Below, in pieces: positions 11,503 through 21,246 of a DNA stretch of 64,000 nt. Source of the stretch: Alicyclobacillus suci (GTDB lineage Bacteria > Bacillota > Bacilli > Alicyclobacillales > Alicyclobacillaceae). Each line of letters begins with the position of its first letter. Position 1 is the first letter of the stretch. The DNA is taken from positions 186,001 to 250,000 of the forward strand of contig NZ_JAFMTW010000001.1 in the NCBI RefSeq assembly GCF_017329615.1. Direction: 5' to 3'. Under the pieces are notes generated by a model. That model saw only the letters and a program-made list of their open reading frames with translations, had not been told where the DNA came from and searched no databases. The position numbers and the translations under genes were made by a program.

Positions 11503-12288
11503 TTACGCGTCGACCTCGACCGTCTCGTCTTCAATACCCAGTTCTTCTTTCAACCAATCGTATCCCTTAGCTTCCAATTCCTCTGCGAGCTTCGCATCGC
11601 CGGACTTGACAATTCGCCCTTGCATCATGACGTGTACATAATCCGGCACGATATAGTTCAACAAACGTTGGTAGTGCGTAATGATAAGGAAGCCGATATT
11701 GTCAGATTTCATGCTGTTGACGCCATTCGCTACAACTTTCAAAGCGTCGATGTCGAGTCCTGAGTCAATCTCGTCCAAAATTGCGATACGGGGTTCGAGC
11801 ATCGACATCTGCAAAATCTCGTTGCGTTTTTTCTCACCACCGGAGAAGCCTTCGTTGAGATAGCGCTCAGCGAACACCGGGTCAATATTCAATTGCTTCA
11901 TTTTCTCCTGCAGCGTCCGGTGAAACTTGAGAACTGGTATTTCTTTTCCCTCTTCCATTCGGGCGTTGAGCGCTTGGCGAATAAAGTTCGCATTCGACAC
12001 ACCAGGTACTTCCGATGGATATTGCATCGCGAGGAACAAACCCGCGCGTGCGCGTTCATCCGTTGACATTTCGAGGAGGTCCTGACCATCCAATGTCACG
12101 CGACCACCTGTGACCTCGTAATGAGGATGCCCCATCAAAGACGAGGCCAGCGTGCTCTTCCCCGTTCCGTTGGGTCCCATGATGGCGTGAATTTCCCCGC
12201 CGCGAATATGTAAATTCAATCCCTTGAGGATTTCTTTACCCTCAATGCTGACGTGTAGATCTTCGACTTGGAAATTTGGCTTTGCCAT
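11503..12288 (-). CDS. sufC: Fe-S assembly ATPase SufC
   Basis: 261 residues, ABC-type ATPase without membrane partner. Walker [10 protein letters not shown] (38-46), signature [14 protein letters not shown], Walker [14 protein letters not shown], and switch His in IITHYQRLL. Energises the SufBC2D scaffold. First gene of the operon sufCDSUB, the standard Firmicute order. Confidence 0.97.
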   Translation of the reverse strand: MAKPNFQVEDLHVSIEGKEILKGLNLHIRGGEIHAIMGPNGTGKSTLASSLMGHPHYEVTGGRVTLDGQDLLEMSTDERARAGLFLAMQYPSEVPGVSNANFIRQALNARMEEGKEIPVLKFHRTLQEKMKQLNIDPVFAERYLNEGFSGGEKKRNEILQMSMLEPRIAILDEIDSGLDIDALKVVANGVNSMKSDNIGFLIITHYQRLLNYIVPDYVHVMMQGRIVKSGDAKLAEELEAKGYDWLKEELGIEDETVEVDA

Positions 12289-12327
12289 ACGTACCTACCT
12301 CTCACTCATCTGTATATTTCTAAATGT

Positions 12328-12377
12328 TGACCGCATTAGTCATGTTTCTTCTTAAAAAGCGTATCACACCTGTGCAA
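12328..12377 (-). promoter_or_regulatory. Putative suf promoter with dyad operator
   Basis: Minus strand: -35 TTGCAC (12372-12377), 17-base spacer, -10 TAAGAA (12349-12354). Right at the predicted start lies TGAC-N7-GTCA (12328-12342), a short dyad that could be the Rrf2 regulator's site. Both elements are moderate matches. Confidence 0.4.
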
Positions 12378-12436
12378 AAATGCAAGTTTTCTACGTACAC
12401 ATTGGGTAGCGTGCCCCGTTTGCCAGATGCGCATCG

Positions 12437-12462
12437 CACAAAAGAGCCGCCTTGGCGGCGGC
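12437..12462 (-). terminator. Intrinsic terminator after the MIP18-family gene
   Basis: Minus strand: GCCGCC stem with GGCGGC followed by TCTTTTG, 7 bases after the stop codon. Confidence 0.7.
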
Positions 12463-12468
12463 CCTGAT

Positions 12469-12777
12469 TTAAAACAAATATTTGAATACGAGTTTCGCTT
12501 CGTCGGACATCATTTCTTTATCCCAAGGTGGATCAAACGTAAGCGACACATCGACTTCTTCGACACCCTCCAAGGACGTCAGCCGCTCCACGATTTCATC
12601 CTTGATTTCGTCAAATAACGGGCAACCCATTGTAGTGAGCGTCATCGTGACTTTGATGCGCTTGCCACCATCTTCAATATCGATATTGTAAACCATCCCT
12701 AAGTTGACGATATCAATTTGAATCTCCGGGTCGAGCACCTCAGTCAACATATTGCGAACCAGTTCTTCCGTGACCAA
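12469..12777 (-). CDS. MIP18/DUF59 metal-sulfur cluster assembly factor (SufT/PaaD-like)
   Basis: 102 residues from a TTG start that has GAGGTGG 6 bases upstream; an in-frame ATG at 12807 has only a weak site. The DPE motif (VLDPEIQIDIVNLGMVYNIDI) and the TMGCPLFDEI segment with its conserved Cys are typical. Such proteins mature Fe-S targets. It lies between ald and the suf operon on the same strand, consistent with a Fe-S role. Confidence 0.85.
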   Translation of the reverse strand: MVTEELVRNMLTEVLDPEIQIDIVNLGMVYNIDIEDGGKRIKVTMTLTTMGCPLFDEIKDEIVERLTSLEGVEEVDVSLTFDPPWDKEMMSDEAKLVFKYLF

Positions 12778-12816
12778 GCCGTTCCACCTCACTTTCAAAT
12801 CATACACAAATTCCCA

Positions 12817-13932
12817 TTACAGCAAGGACGACAATTCCGTGTACTCCAGATGCAACGCGTTGGCCACCGCTTCGTACGTGACCTTCCCACGATACACATT
12901 GACACCTTTCGCCAGAGCAGCGTCCGCCTTAACCGCGGCTGCGGCACCCAAGTTGGCCAAACGCACCGCATACGGTATCGTCACATTGGTCAACGCAAGC
13001 GTCGACGTGCGCGGAACCGCCCCTGGCATGTTGGCTACTGAATAGTGTACCACACCATATTTCTCATACACCGGATCACTATGGGTCGTGATGCGGTCAA
13101 TCGTCGCAATCGATCCGCCTTGGTCAATCGCCACATCGACAATCACGCCGCCCGGATTCATCCCCTTGACCATGTCATCCGTGACAATCTTCGGCGCACG
13201 CGCACCCGGTATCAGCACAGCGCCCACAAGCAGGTCGGCGCCTTCAATATGTTCGTGCAGGTTATACGTGTTTGACATCACGGTCCGCACTTGCCCGCGG
13301 AACATGTCATCCAATTCTCGCAGCCGCCGAGGGTTGCTGTCAAAAATCGTGACATCTGCGCCCATCCCCAAAGCCACACGCGCCGCGTTCGTACCAACAA
13401 TGCCGCCGCCGACAATGACGACGCGCGCCGGTGGCACCCCAGGAACGCCAGCGAGCAGCACACCACGGCCACCAAACGGCTTCTCCAAGAAGTGCGCGCC
13501 CACTTGAATAGACATCCGGCCCGCCACTTCTGACATCGGCATCAAGAGTGGCAGACTGTTATCAGACAATTGAACCGTCTCATAACCAATCGCCGTGACG
13601 CCGGTATCCATCAAGGCTTTTGTCAATTCGGGCTCCGGCGCGAGATGTAAATATGTAAACAGTGTCAGATCAGAGCGAAAGAAAGCAAACTCAGACGGTT
13701 GTGGCTCCTTGACCTTGAGCACCATATCAGCGTCTCCCCAGGTGGACGACGCATCCGCGTAAATGTGTGCACCAGCCTCTTGGTACTGTGCATCTGTAAA
13801 CCCACTCCCTGCGCCAGCGCCGGTCTCGACAAACACCTGATGACCCGCATCCACGAGCGCACGTACACCAGCCGGTGTAATGGCAACGCGATCTTCATTG
13901 TTTTTAATCTCTTTTGGCACTCCGATTCTCAC
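12817..13932 (-). CDS. ald: Alanine dehydrogenase
   Basis: 371 residues, NAD-dependent; interconverts L-alanine and pyruvate plus ammonia, used in alanine catabolism in sporulation and germination. [22 protein letters not shown] at the N-terminus, the nucleotide-binding [30 protein letters not shown], and the catalytic MSEVAGRMS segment are all present. The GTG at 13932 is chosen because GGGAG lies about 8 bases before it and the length then fits the family. Confidence 0.95.
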   Translation of the reverse strand: MRIGVPKEIKNNEDRVAITPAGVRALVDAGHQVFVETGAGAGSGFTDAQYQEAGAHIYADASSTWGDADMVLKVKEPQPSEFAFFRSDLTLFTYLHLAPEPELTKALMDTGVTAIGYETVQLSDNSLPLLMPMSEVAGRMSIQVGAHFLEKPFGGRGVLLAGVPGVPPARVVIVGGGIVGTNAARVALGMGADVTIFDSNPRRLRELDDMFRGQVRTVMSNTYNLHEHIEGADLLVGAVLIPGARAPKIVTDDMVKGMNPGGVIVDVAIDQGGSIATIDRITTHSDPVYEKYGVVHYSVANMPGAVPRTSTLALTNVTIPYAVRLANLGAAAAVKADAALAKGVNVYRGKVTYEAVANALHLEYTELSSLL

Positions 13933-14036
13933 GACTGTTTCTCCCTTCACCAATACCGCCTAATGGAAGCCAGGCTCGATTTATTTCTAGTGTACGTCTC
14001 TCATAATCTAAACGCAATGAAACGTGATAGGTAAGC

Positions 14037-14306
14037 TTACTCGCTCCCCTCGCCTGGCGCCACAATTCGTTTCACACGGACGCGTCGAGTCCGTGAACGA
14101 CGTGCCTCCTCAACCGCTTCAGGATGCACCTCTAGCCACAGTTGAATGCGTTTGACGTCGCTCGGCGCAATGCGCCACGTGCGGTCATTATACAAAAATG
14201 ACTCCCCTGTCAACTCGTCCACAAGCGACTCCACTGCCTGTCTTACGGCCTCAACTGGGACATGCAGCATGTCTGCCAACTCTGCCAGACTAAACCGCGT
14301 CGTCAT
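14037..14306 (-). CDS. Small basic protein with HTH-like N-terminus, unknown function
   Basis: 89 residues. The N-terminus TTRFSLAELADMLHVPVEAVRQAVESLV looks like a helix-turn-helix; the C-terminus is Arg-rich (EARRSRTRRVRVKRIV). The ATG at 14306 has AAAGGAG and CAGGA sites upstream. It follows the anti-sigma gene by 56 bases on the same strand and may belong to that operon. Nucleic-acid binding is inferred only from the pattern. Confidence 0.6.
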   Translation of the reverse strand: MTTRFSLAELADMLHVPVEAVRQAVESLVDELTGESFLYNDRTWRIAPSDVKRIQLWLEVHPEAVEEARRSRTRRVRVKRIVAPGEGSE

Positions 14307-14362
14307 GGGTTTCCTGCTCCTTTCTCCACGTTGCCTCCCGGGCACCGTAGGCCGTTTTCGCG

Positions 14363-15391
14363 TTAAAAACCACCCTGAGGCGTGTTGATAATCATCACGT
14401 GGGCCATCCGATTAAAGAAATCCGACTGATTATCCGAAATCACTCGGAAGTTCACCGCGATGGATTGTCCAGGCTGAACGACACTCGGCCACACCTGATC
14501 TTTATACTCGGGTGTCAAGTGATACATAAAGCGAATACTGCCATCCGACAAAAAACTCTGTTCAGGCGACGACGCAAACCAAATGACGGCACGCGCTGAG
14601 CTGAGTGGAAACGGCGATTTAGACCTGTTGGTCAATCGCGCATCGATTTGTACCGACTGCGCACGGCCATCCACGACACGGGGTTCCACCTGTACTTGAC
14701 TCACGTCAAGCGGACTCTTGGTCCACACCTTGTCAGCCATATCGGTCGGTACCAAGTGCGCTAGGTAAAAACGAAGATGCGGCGTTTCCACGATAGCCTG
14801 TGTCAGCGGTGCATGTAGCGTGCTGCCGTCCGGGTGAAATCCCCATTGTGCGGTCTGGTGCGGCGCAATGGAGCCACTTGGCCCGTTGACAAACGTCAAC
14901 CAATTTTCTCCGGTTTGCAGGTTATTGTCCCCTGCCGGCGTGAACGACAGGACACCAAAGATATCCGATTCGTGCACCGGTTTATCTGAGGTGTTCGTCA
15001 AATCGGCAAGGACGTCTGAATCCTTCGGGTCTCCAGGCAATGTACCTACGCGCACGTTGGATATTTGCAGCGGGGCTTGCGCCATCCCATACTGCTTAGC
15101 GTCTAATTGAAACGAAACCGACGCTGAAGTTGCAGATGCTTGGTGGGCTGCTTGTTCTGCATCATGTCGCTCTAGACCTATCCCCACGCCAATGACTGCG
15201 GCTGCCGCGACCAGTCCGCTGGCAATGCCCGCATACCAAGTGCGGGGTACTCGCTTTCGCCGTCCTCCTGCAAGTGCTAAATCTTCTGCTTTTGCGGCAT
15301 TGAGAACGCGCGACTTCAACTCGTCGCGAAACGGAACTTCACTCAATTGCTGCATGATGTTCTGGAGGTCTTTATCGTCTCGATTCGTCAT
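14363..15391 (-). CDS. Membrane-anchored putative anti-sigma factor
   Basis: 342 residues. A cytoplasmic N-terminus of about 50 residues (KDLQNIMQQLSEVPFRDELKSRVLNAAK) is followed by one membrane segment (about 53-73) and a large extracytoplasmic domain with beta-rich repeats. Its start overlaps the end of the ECF sigma gene by 20 bases, behind GAGGAGGGG: the classic sigma/anti-sigma arrangement. It probably holds the sigma factor at the membrane until an envelope signal arrives. No zinc-binding HxxxCxxC motif is seen. Confidence 0.75.
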   Translation of the reverse strand: MTNRDDKDLQNIMQQLSEVPFRDELKSRVLNAAKAEDLALAGGRRKRVPRTWYAGIASGLVAAAAVIGVGIGLERHDAEQAAHQASATSASVSFQLDAKQYGMAQAPLQISNVRVGTLPGDPKDSDVLADLTNTSDKPVHESDIFGVLSFTPAGDNNLQTGENWLTFVNGPSGSIAPHQTAQWGFHPDGSTLHAPLTQAIVETPHLRFYLAHLVPTDMADKVWTKSPLDVSQVQVEPRVVDGRAQSVQIDARLTNRSKSPFPLSSARAVIWFASSPEQSFLSDGSIRFMYHLTPEYKDQVWPSVVQPGQSIAVNFRVISDNQSDFFNRMAHVMIINTPQGGF

Positions 15392-15938
15392 GAAACCCCA
15401 TCCCCTCCTCACTGAGCGCACGCTTGAGCAACTGCCGTCCTCGATGTAATCTCGTTCGAACCGCTTGTTCAGTTATTCCAAGAACCTCTGCCACCTCTTG
15501 GCTCGACAGTTCCCGCTCATAATAAAGAATGACCACTTCCCGATACTTCTCCGGCAATCGATGAACCGTCTGCCACAATTCATCGCGATCAAGCTTCGCG
15601 GCCACTTCCGTGGCCGTGTCCGACACCGATATGGCCGCCAGCGCGTCGCCGTCATCTGCAACCTCGTGCTTCGCGCTCCAAGATCTGAGATAATCTTTCG
15701 CGCGGTTCGCCGTAATCGACAGCAACCAGGTTTTTACAGAGCTGTTCCCTTGAAACGACGCCCAATTTCGCCATGCTCGAAGAAAGACATCCTGGGCGAT
15801 GTCTTCTGCCCTATGATAGTTGTGAACATAAGAGTAAGCGAGATGGATTACGTCACTCCCATAAGCGTCCATCCACTCCTCGAGACGAGGAAGATCTGGA
15901 AACGCTTCTTCATCGCTCGCCCGACGCGCTTTCGGCAT
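15372..15938 (-). CDS. ECF-type RNA polymerase sigma factor
   Basis: 188 residues. Region 2 (YSYVHNYHRAEDIAQDVFLRAWRNWASFQGNSSVKTWLLSITANRAKDYLRS) and region 4 (RLPEKYREVVILYYERELSSQEVAEVLGITEQAVRTRLHRGRQLLKRAL) are complete, with no region 3. Related to the SigW/SigX/SigM group. AAGGGGA precedes the ATG. Divergent from pyrD. A CGTC-type promoter upstream suggests autoregulation. Confidence 0.93.
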   Translation of the reverse strand: MPKARRASDEEAFPDLPRLEEWMDAYGSDVIHLAYSYVHNYHRAEDIAQDVFLRAWRNWASFQGNSSVKTWLLSITANRAKDYLRSWSAKHEVADDGDALAAISVSDTATEVAAKLDRDELWQTVHRLPEKYREVVILYYERELSSQEVAEVLGITEQAVRTRLHRGRQLLKRALSEEGMGFHDESRR

Positions 15939-15978
15939 GTTGATTCCCCTTACTGAAGCGCACGCCTTTTGACTGTTA

Positions 15979-16005
15979 GACGAAGTTCTCCCGCTAAACG
16001 TGACA
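15979..16005 (-). promoter_or_regulatory. Possible ECF-type autoregulatory promoter
   Basis: Minus strand: -35 TGTCAC (16000-16005), a 17-base spacer, -10 CGTC followed by TAA (15979-15982). This resembles the TGAAAC-N16-CGTC pattern of Bacillus ECF sigma factors. It is 40 bases upstream of the sigma gene. Confidence 0.45.
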
Positions 16006-16076
16006 AAGGCGTGTGCGAATCCCTAAAACATGCTACACTTTCGAGCAGATTTGATAAAGAGATGTTGGAGGTTACT

Positions 16077-17144
16077 ATGTATAAGACGCTGCGCAGCGCA
16101 CTCTTTCAACTAGACCCAGAGCGAGCACACCATCTTGTCCTCAACGCCTTGGGACACTGGCCCAACCTGGGTAAACTTGCCGTCCGCCCGTGGACGCCCG
16201 ACAAAATCCTGCACACGACTGTGCTCGGTATGACCCTTCCCCACCCAATTGGGCTCGCCGCAGGGTTGGACAAAGATGCAGTTGCTGTGCCAGGTCTCTT
16301 CCATTGCGGTTTTTCCAGTATCGAAGTCGGCACCGTCACCCCCGTTCCGCAACCCGGCAACGAATTGCCTCGCTTGTTCCGGTTGAAGGCAGATGAGGCA
16401 CTAATCAATCGCATGGGTTTCAATAATAAAGGAAGTCGTACCTGTGCCCACCGCCTAGCCAACTTGAAACATCGAGCAGGTTATGTCGGTGTCAATATTG
16501 GCAAAAACAAAGTGACACCTAACGAACGCGCTGGCGACGACTATGAACGTGCGCTTCGCGACGTCATTGCGACTGCCGATTATGTGACGATAAATCTGAG
16601 TTCTCCAAACACGCCAGGCCTCCGGGACCTACAAAGTGCGCGAACCATTCAATCTTTGCTAGACAGACTCGCGCCTTACCTGACTGAACATCGCAAGCCA
16701 GTCTTTGTCAAACTGTCTCCAGACCTCAATGACGCGGCGCTGACTCATATCGTCGAAGCGTTGTTAGAGTCTAGTTTGGTCGGGCAACTAGGTATTATCG
16801 CGACCAACACGACAATCTCTCGGGTGGGGCTGAAAAGCGCGGAGAAAAAAGAGAGTGGCGGATTGAGCGGGCGGCCGCTCAGGGCGAGAGCGACCCAAGT
16901 GATTCGCCTTGTTCGGCAAACAGCACAAGGACGCTTGCCCATCATCGGTTGCGGCGGAATTTTCACAGGGGACGACGCGTACGAAAAAATTCGAGCTGGC
17001 GCCGACCTGCTACAGCTCTATACAGCCTTCATCTACGAAGGACCAACGGTCGTTCGAGACATCGCCAGAGGATTGGCCGAACGGCTTCGGCAGGACGGAT
17101 TTTCCACCATCGCCGAAGCCGTTGGCACAGACGTCTGGGCATAG
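16077..17144 (+). CDS. pyrD: Dihydroorotate dehydrogenase, class 2 (quinone)
   Basis: 355 residues. FMN enzyme of pyrimidine synthesis. The N-terminal membrane-associating helices of class 2 (YKTLRSALFQLDPERAHHLVLNAL) are present, with GLAAGLDKDA, RLFRLKADEALINRMGFNNKG, the catalytic-Ser segment YVTINLSSPNTPGLRDLQ, and GCGGIFTGDDAYEKIRAGADLLQLYTA. The ATG at 16077 follows GGAGG by 6 bases. Class 2 enzymes are usual in proteobacteria but also occur in Alicyclobacillus-type Firmicutes; no pyr operon surrounds it. Confidence 0.93.
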   Translation: MYKTLRSALFQLDPERAHHLVLNALGHWPNLGKLAVRPWTPDKILHTTVLGMTLPHPIGLAAGLDKDAVAVPGLFHCGFSSIEVGTVTPVPQPGNELPRLFRLKADEALINRMGFNNKGSRTCAHRLANLKHRAGYVGVNIGKNKVTPNERAGDDYERALRDVIATADYVTINLSSPNTPGLRDLQSARTIQSLLDRLAPYLTEHRKPVFVKLSPDLNDAALTHIVEALLESSLVGQLGIIATNTTISRVGLKSAEKKESGGLSGRPLRARATQVIRLVRQTAQGRLPIIGCGGIFTGDDAYEKIRAGADLLQLYTAFIYEGPTVVRDIARGLAERLRQDGFSTIAEAVGTDVWA

Positions 17145-17164
17145 GCCCGGTGATATCAGGCAGA

Positions 17165-17935
17165 TCAGACGCCGACGATATGATATCCTCCGTCGACGTG
17201 AATCACCTCGCCTGTAATCCCCCGGCTCAAATCCGACAAGAAAAACGCCGTGACGTCGCCAACCTCTTGCGCGTCGACATTGCGGCGAAGCGGCGCCTTC
17301 TCCTCCATCTTGTGCAACACGTCGTTGAAGCCACGCACGCCTTTCGCCGCAAGTGTGCGAATCGGCCCAGCGGAGACCGCATTCACACGGATGTTGTCCT
17401 TGCCCAAGTCTTTTGCAAGATAGCGCACAGCCGACTCCAGCGAAGCCTTGGCAACCCCCATCACGTTATAATTTTCCACCGCGCGCTCACCACCTAAATA
17501 GCTCATGGTGACGATGCCACCCCCATCCGTCATCAAAGGACGGGCAGCGCGGGCCACAGCGACCAGTGAATACGCGCTAATATTCTGCGCCAGCAGAAAC
17601 CCTTCACGGGATGTCGCCACAAATTCGCCCTGCAAATCTTCGACATTGGCGTGCGCTATCGAATGCACAAGGCCATGAATCGAACCTTGTTGACCAATTT
17701 CGGCAAACGCTGCCGCTATCGAAGCATCGTCCGTGACGTCGCATTGCACCACGCGTGCGTTCGTCTCCGGGAGTTCGGCAAGTAACTTCTTAATCTGTTC
17801 CCCCGCCCGCTCACTCCGGTACGTCAACACGAGATTTGCCCCATGTTGCGCTGCGGCTGTCGCGACGCCCCAACCAATGCTGCGCTTATTTGCGACGCCC
17901 ATCACGACAATGGTCTTGCCAGTCAAAAGTGCCAA
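17165..17935 (-). CDS. fabI: Enoyl-ACP reductase FabI
   Basis: 256 residues, SDR fold. FabI features: GVANKRSIGWGVATAAAQHGANLVLTY with the family-specific spacing, SIAHANVEDLQGEF, MSYLGGERAVENYNVMGVAKASLE (catalytic Tyr-x6-Lys with the preceding Tyr), and SAGPIRTLAAKGV. Last step of fatty-acid elongation. TTG start at 17935 behind AAGGGG. Convergent with pyrD. Confidence 0.95.
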   Translation of the reverse strand: MALLTGKTIVVMGVANKRSIGWGVATAAAQHGANLVLTYRSERAGEQIKKLLAELPETNARVVQCDVTDDASIAAAFAEIGQQGSIHGLVHSIAHANVEDLQGEFVATSREGFLLAQNISAYSLVAVARAARPLMTDGGGIVTMSYLGGERAVENYNVMGVAKASLESAVRYLAKDLGKDNIRVNAVSAGPIRTLAAKGVRGFNDVLHKMEEKAPLRRNVDAQEVGDVTAFFLSDLSRGITGEVIHVDGGYHIVGV

Positions 17936-18028
17936 GTGATAACCCCTTTTCCAGTGGACAGTTCTTTTACATGTATACCATCCGGCGCGAACATCGTAAA
18001 CAATCGGTCGAAAGTTTGCACACGGTAT

Positions 18029-18058
18029 TTGGAAAACATTCTATGAGTGCGTTACAAT
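18029..18058 (+). promoter_or_regulatory. SigA-type promoter of sodA
   Basis: TTGGAA (18029-18034), an 18-base spacer, TACAAT (18053-18058), 40 bases before the sodA ATG. Confidence 0.6.
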
Positions 18059-18098
18059 AGGCTTGAAACGACCCAATTACATAGGGAGGTTTGTCCAC

Positions 18099-18707
18099 AT
18101 GGCTCATGAATTACCAGCATTACCGTATGCGTTTGACGCACTCGAACCACACATCGACGCCTTGACGATGGAAATTCACCATGATCGTCACCACGGGACG
18201 TACGTTACAAACTTGAACAAAGCGCTCGAAGGTCAAGCAGACTTGGCCAATAAAAGCGTTGAAGAGCTGATCAGCAACCTCAACGCCGTTCCAGAAAACA
18301 TTCGTACGGCAGTCCGCAACAATGGCGGCGGCCACGCGAACCACAGCCTGTTCTGGAAGCTGCTCTCGCCAAATGGTGGCGGCCAACCAACAGGTAAATT
18401 GGCTGAGGCGATTCATAGCACTTTTGGTAGCTTTGATAAATTCAAAGAGCAGTTCAACGCTGCAGCGACAGGCCGTTTCGGCAGTGGCTGGGCGTGGCTG
18501 GTTGTCGACGGTGGCAAACTCGCCATCATTAGCACAGCAAATCAAGACAATCCGTTGATGGAAGGGAAAAAGCCTGTTCTCGGCCTCGACGTTTGGGAAC
18601 ACGCATACTACCTCAAATATCAAAACAAACGCCCTGATTACATCGCAGCGTTCTGGAATGTCGTCAACTGGGACGAAGCAAACAAAAACTACGAAGCTGC
18701 ACTGTAA
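18099..18707 (+). CDS. sodA: Superoxide dismutase (Mn/Fe)
   Basis: 202 residues. Metal ligands are in [28 protein letters not shown] and the C-terminal [20 protein letters not shown]. The GGG and GSGWAWL segments favour manganese. GGGAGG precedes the ATG at 18099. Monocistronic between a SigA-like promoter and a strong terminator. Confidence 0.96.
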   Translation: MAHELPALPYAFDALEPHIDALTMEIHHDRHHGTYVTNLNKALEGQADLANKSVEELISNLNAVPENIRTAVRNNGGGHANHSLFWKLLSPNGGGQPTGKLAEAIHSTFGSFDKFKEQFNAAATGRFGSGWAWLVVDGGKLAIISTANQDNPLMEGKKPVLGLDVWEHAYYLKYQNKRPDYIAAFWNVVNWDEANKNYEAAL

Positions 18708-18724
18708 GACATACACATATTCCA

Positions 18725-18762
18725 AAAGCTGTTCCTCAGCATGCTGGGGAACAGCTTTTTTG
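18725..18762 (+). terminator. Intrinsic terminator of sodA
   Basis: AAAGCTGTTCC pairs with GGAACAGCTTT around a short loop, followed by T residues. Confidence 0.92.
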
Positions 18763-18867
18763 TCGTCGTTGCCATGAAAAAAATCTAGGACAACTCCCTA
18801 GCTCATGTTACACTAGATTTAACCATTTACTAAACGCCATGTCGCGATTCGGATAGGAGGTTGAGTC

Positions 18868-20223
18868 GTGTCAAAACAGACCCCAGGGCGCATGCACTGG
18901 GTTATGCAAAAAATTCTGATTCCGACAGCAGCTATCTCATCATCCGCAGCCATCTTGATTTGGTCCTACCAATACCACGAGCGTCATCTGAACGAGCAAT
19001 TGTTAAATGGACAAGCTGCGCAAGCATTGGCCAGCCAAATAAAAACCGGAACGACGACCTCTCTACAGTCATCGCAGACGTCAAGCGCTTCGCAGACGTC
19101 GACAGCAACCGCCAGCGACCACTCAAACACGTCAAACAAGCAAAGCAACGCCATCGGCAATTCGAAGTCGACGACGCATTCAGACAAACTGACGACACCC
19201 AAAACAACGGCGACAAAACCGTCATCGTTCGCGAATCACCCGGGAAAATCAACTGGTACACAAGACAATTCTGCTGCTGCGACGCTGGGCGCGGTTCTTG
19301 GCGGACAGGCGAAAATCGTCGCAAAAAACGCGTACGCAGACACGTCCGTCAAATCTTCAGTGTTACAATTCGGACCATCTCCAGACACCGAGGGCGTCCT
19401 GTCCTCCTATTCAGATGGACAAGGACACAGTTTAACCGTACCAGCACCAATGACGCATGACATCGTCGCAGTTCCACTCGAACAGGGCGTCATTTGGGCG
19501 CAAATCCCGAAATCCCCCACAATAGTGGGTGCGCAAAATCCCCCAACGGTGATTCAATACACGCCATTCCCGACGGATGCCAGTCCGACGCCACTCACAG
19601 AGGGCGCCATCACCATCGGTCAGGTACCCGCGAATGTCGCATCGGCGTCAGCATTTAACACCGATTGGACGACGGCTGTTTCACCGGCACAAGTCACAAG
19701 CGGATCCGCCGCATCGGACAACGCATCCACAAGCCAACAACCAGATTCGGCCACCGCGATGCAACCACTTGGCGGCTCAAACTCAAATGCGTCTTTACAA
19801 CACGATAACGTCGCACAAAATAAACCAAATACCACCACTGTTCATCTATTGGAATTAGAGCAGACGCACAGCGGGGCTGTTATCGTCTTTGAGCTGACAG
19901 ATGCAAGTGGCGCAAAAACCGATGCACTGCAGTATTTTGACGAGACCACCAGGCACGTGTTGTCCTTGGCGAATCTACAGACGACTGCCCGGCAAAACGT
20001 GTGGTGGGCCGTCGGTCAAACAGACGTTTACTGGGGAACTTCAGTTCGCTCGTCCAATGGAAACTCGATATCGGGCAGTGCGACCCAGTACAACCTGACG
20101 CGCAATCAAACACAATCTATCGCCCTGGGCACTTGGACCGACAACGTCTACATCCATGGCGACAACCTCGTCTATCAAATCGGCAATACATCAAGTTGGG
20201 CCCTGTTTACGCCGAACCCCTGA
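18868..20223 (+). CDS. Membrane-anchored protein with long Ser/Thr-rich linker, unknown function
   Basis: 451 residues. One membrane segment (about 14-33) is followed by a roughly 85-residue Ser/Thr/Gln-rich stretch with no predicted fold and a C-terminal extracytoplasmic region in which a second Ser/Ala/Asn-rich linker separates two beta-rich parts; the last part repeats TDVYWGTSVRSSNGN, QYNLTRNQTQSIALG and NVYIHGDNLVYQIG, like blades of a propeller-like sheet. GTG start behind AGGAGG. Likely a surface protein; no enzymatic motif recognised. It is alone between terminators. Confidence 0.65.
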   Translation: MSKQTPGRMHWVMQKILIPTAAISSSAAILIWSYQYHERHLNEQLLNGQAAQALASQIKTGTTTSLQSSQTSSASQTSTATASDHSNTSNKQSNAIGNSKSTTHSDKLTTPKTTATKPSSFANHPGKSTGTQDNSAAATLGAVLGGQAKIVAKNAYADTSVKSSVLQFGPSPDTEGVLSSYSDGQGHSLTVPAPMTHDIVAVPLEQGVIWAQIPKSPTIVGAQNPPTVIQYTPFPTDASPTPLTEGAITIGQVPANVASASAFNTDWTTAVSPAQVTSGSAASDNASTSQQPDSATAMQPLGGSNSNASLQHDNVAQNKPNTTTVHLLELEQTHSGAVIVFELTDASGAKTDALQYFDETTRHVLSLANLQTTARQNVWWAVGQTDVYWGTSVRSSNGNSISGSATQYNLTRNQTQSIALGTWTDNVYIHGDNLVYQIGNTSSWALFTPNP

Positions 20224-20245
20224 GCGACGCGTACCGGCACAAAAA

Positions 20246-20291
20246 AAGCTGCGCGGGACACGACAAAAAGGCGCCTGCCCCACGCAGCTTT
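20246..20291. terminator. Bidirectional terminator between the surface-protein gene and folE
   Basis: AAAGCTGCG pairs with CGCAGCTTT. The T-run is longest on the minus strand (seven T), serving folE, while a shorter one serves the plus-strand gene. Confidence 0.75.
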
Positions 20292-20368
20292 GATTTCGTT
20301 GTAGCCCGTGTACCCACGCATTTATCTCATGCGCGTCACGCCGGAAGCCCGCGTGCTTGTCCAACCCT

Positions 20369-21001
20369 TTAACGATAGCGAACCAGCTGCAACACCTCTT
20401 CGCGCATGCGCAAATCCGACTCATAGCGACCGCGAACCGCCAACGTCATCGTCTTGCTGCCTGGCTTCTTAATGCCGCGCATATTCATGCACAGGTGCTC
20501 CGCATCGACGACCACCATGACGCCTTCGGCATTCAACTCGGTAAACAGTACGTCAGCTATATCGTTCGTCATTCGCTCCTGCACCTGAGGCCGCTTCGCG
20601 ACCGTGTCCACCAAGCGGGCCAACTTCGACAAGCCTGTTACCACATTGTCGCTCGGAAGATAGGCCACATGGGCTGTCCCAAAAAAAGGTAGTAAGTGAT
20701 GCTCACACATCGAGTAAAACGGAATGTCGCGAACAAACACCATTTCCCCATGCTCGACGTGAAAACGAGCGCTCAACTCCTGTTTTGGATCTCGATGTAA
20801 CCCCGCAAAAATTTCTTCATACATACGTGCGACGCGCGCTGGGGTGTCCAACAACCCTTCGCGATCTGGGTCTTCGCCCACCGCCGTCAAAATCATGCGC
20901 ACGGCTTCTTCAATCTTGGCCAAGTCCATTGTTCGTGCCGGTTGGATGGATGTATCTTCGAATTCTGCGTCCACATGATGTGGGTGAATGTGTGTTGTCA
21001 A
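20369..21001 (-). CDS. folE: GTP cyclohydrolase I (FolE1)
   Basis: 210 residues. Opens the folate/pterin pathway from GTP. Zinc site and active site: [40 protein letters not shown], and [23 protein letters not shown] start at 21001 behind GAGGAGG. The N-terminal 25 residues are His-rich ([11 protein letters not shown]) and lie outside the conserved domain. folB is at 40.5 kb, not adjacent. Confidence 0.95.
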   Translation of the reverse strand: MTTHIHPHHVDAEFEDTSIQPARTMDLAKIEEAVRMILTAVGEDPDREGLLDTPARVARMYEEIFAGLHRDPKQELSARFHVEHGEMVFVRDIPFYSMCEHHLLPFFGTAHVAYLPSDNVVTGLSKLARLVDTVAKRPQVQERMTNDIADVLFTELNAEGVMVVVDAEHLCMNMRGIKKPGSKTMTLAVRGRYESDLRMREEVLQLVRYR

Positions 21002-21048
21002 CTGTGTTCCTCCTCATCAATCGCCCCGCACTTCAAATGGGAGCCATT

Positions 21049-21073
21049 GTACATCCTTTATACAATGATGTAC
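21049..21073. promoter_or_regulatory. Inverted repeat over the folE promoter region
   Basis: GTACATC and GATGTAC arms separated by 11 bases. On the minus strand the arm overlaps a -10-like TACAAT. It looks like an operator, but it does not match the Zur box known for folE-type genes. Confidence 0.35.
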
Positions 21074-21246
21074 GGTCGTCCACAAGCGTCGTTGTCATCC
21101 TGCCCGAACAATCTACCAGAGATGCATACGTGTATGACCACACAATTCTCTGTCGCGGTTGCTCACATCGGCGCGGGACTTGATGGCTATCAACCCCCGC
21201 GCCTGACGAATCTATGTCTGCACACTACCAAACAGTTCCTGCACTA

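Noticed and set aside
16745-16966. Minus-strand frame inside pyrD
   Set aside because: Antisense to a well-conserved DHODH segment; no start context.
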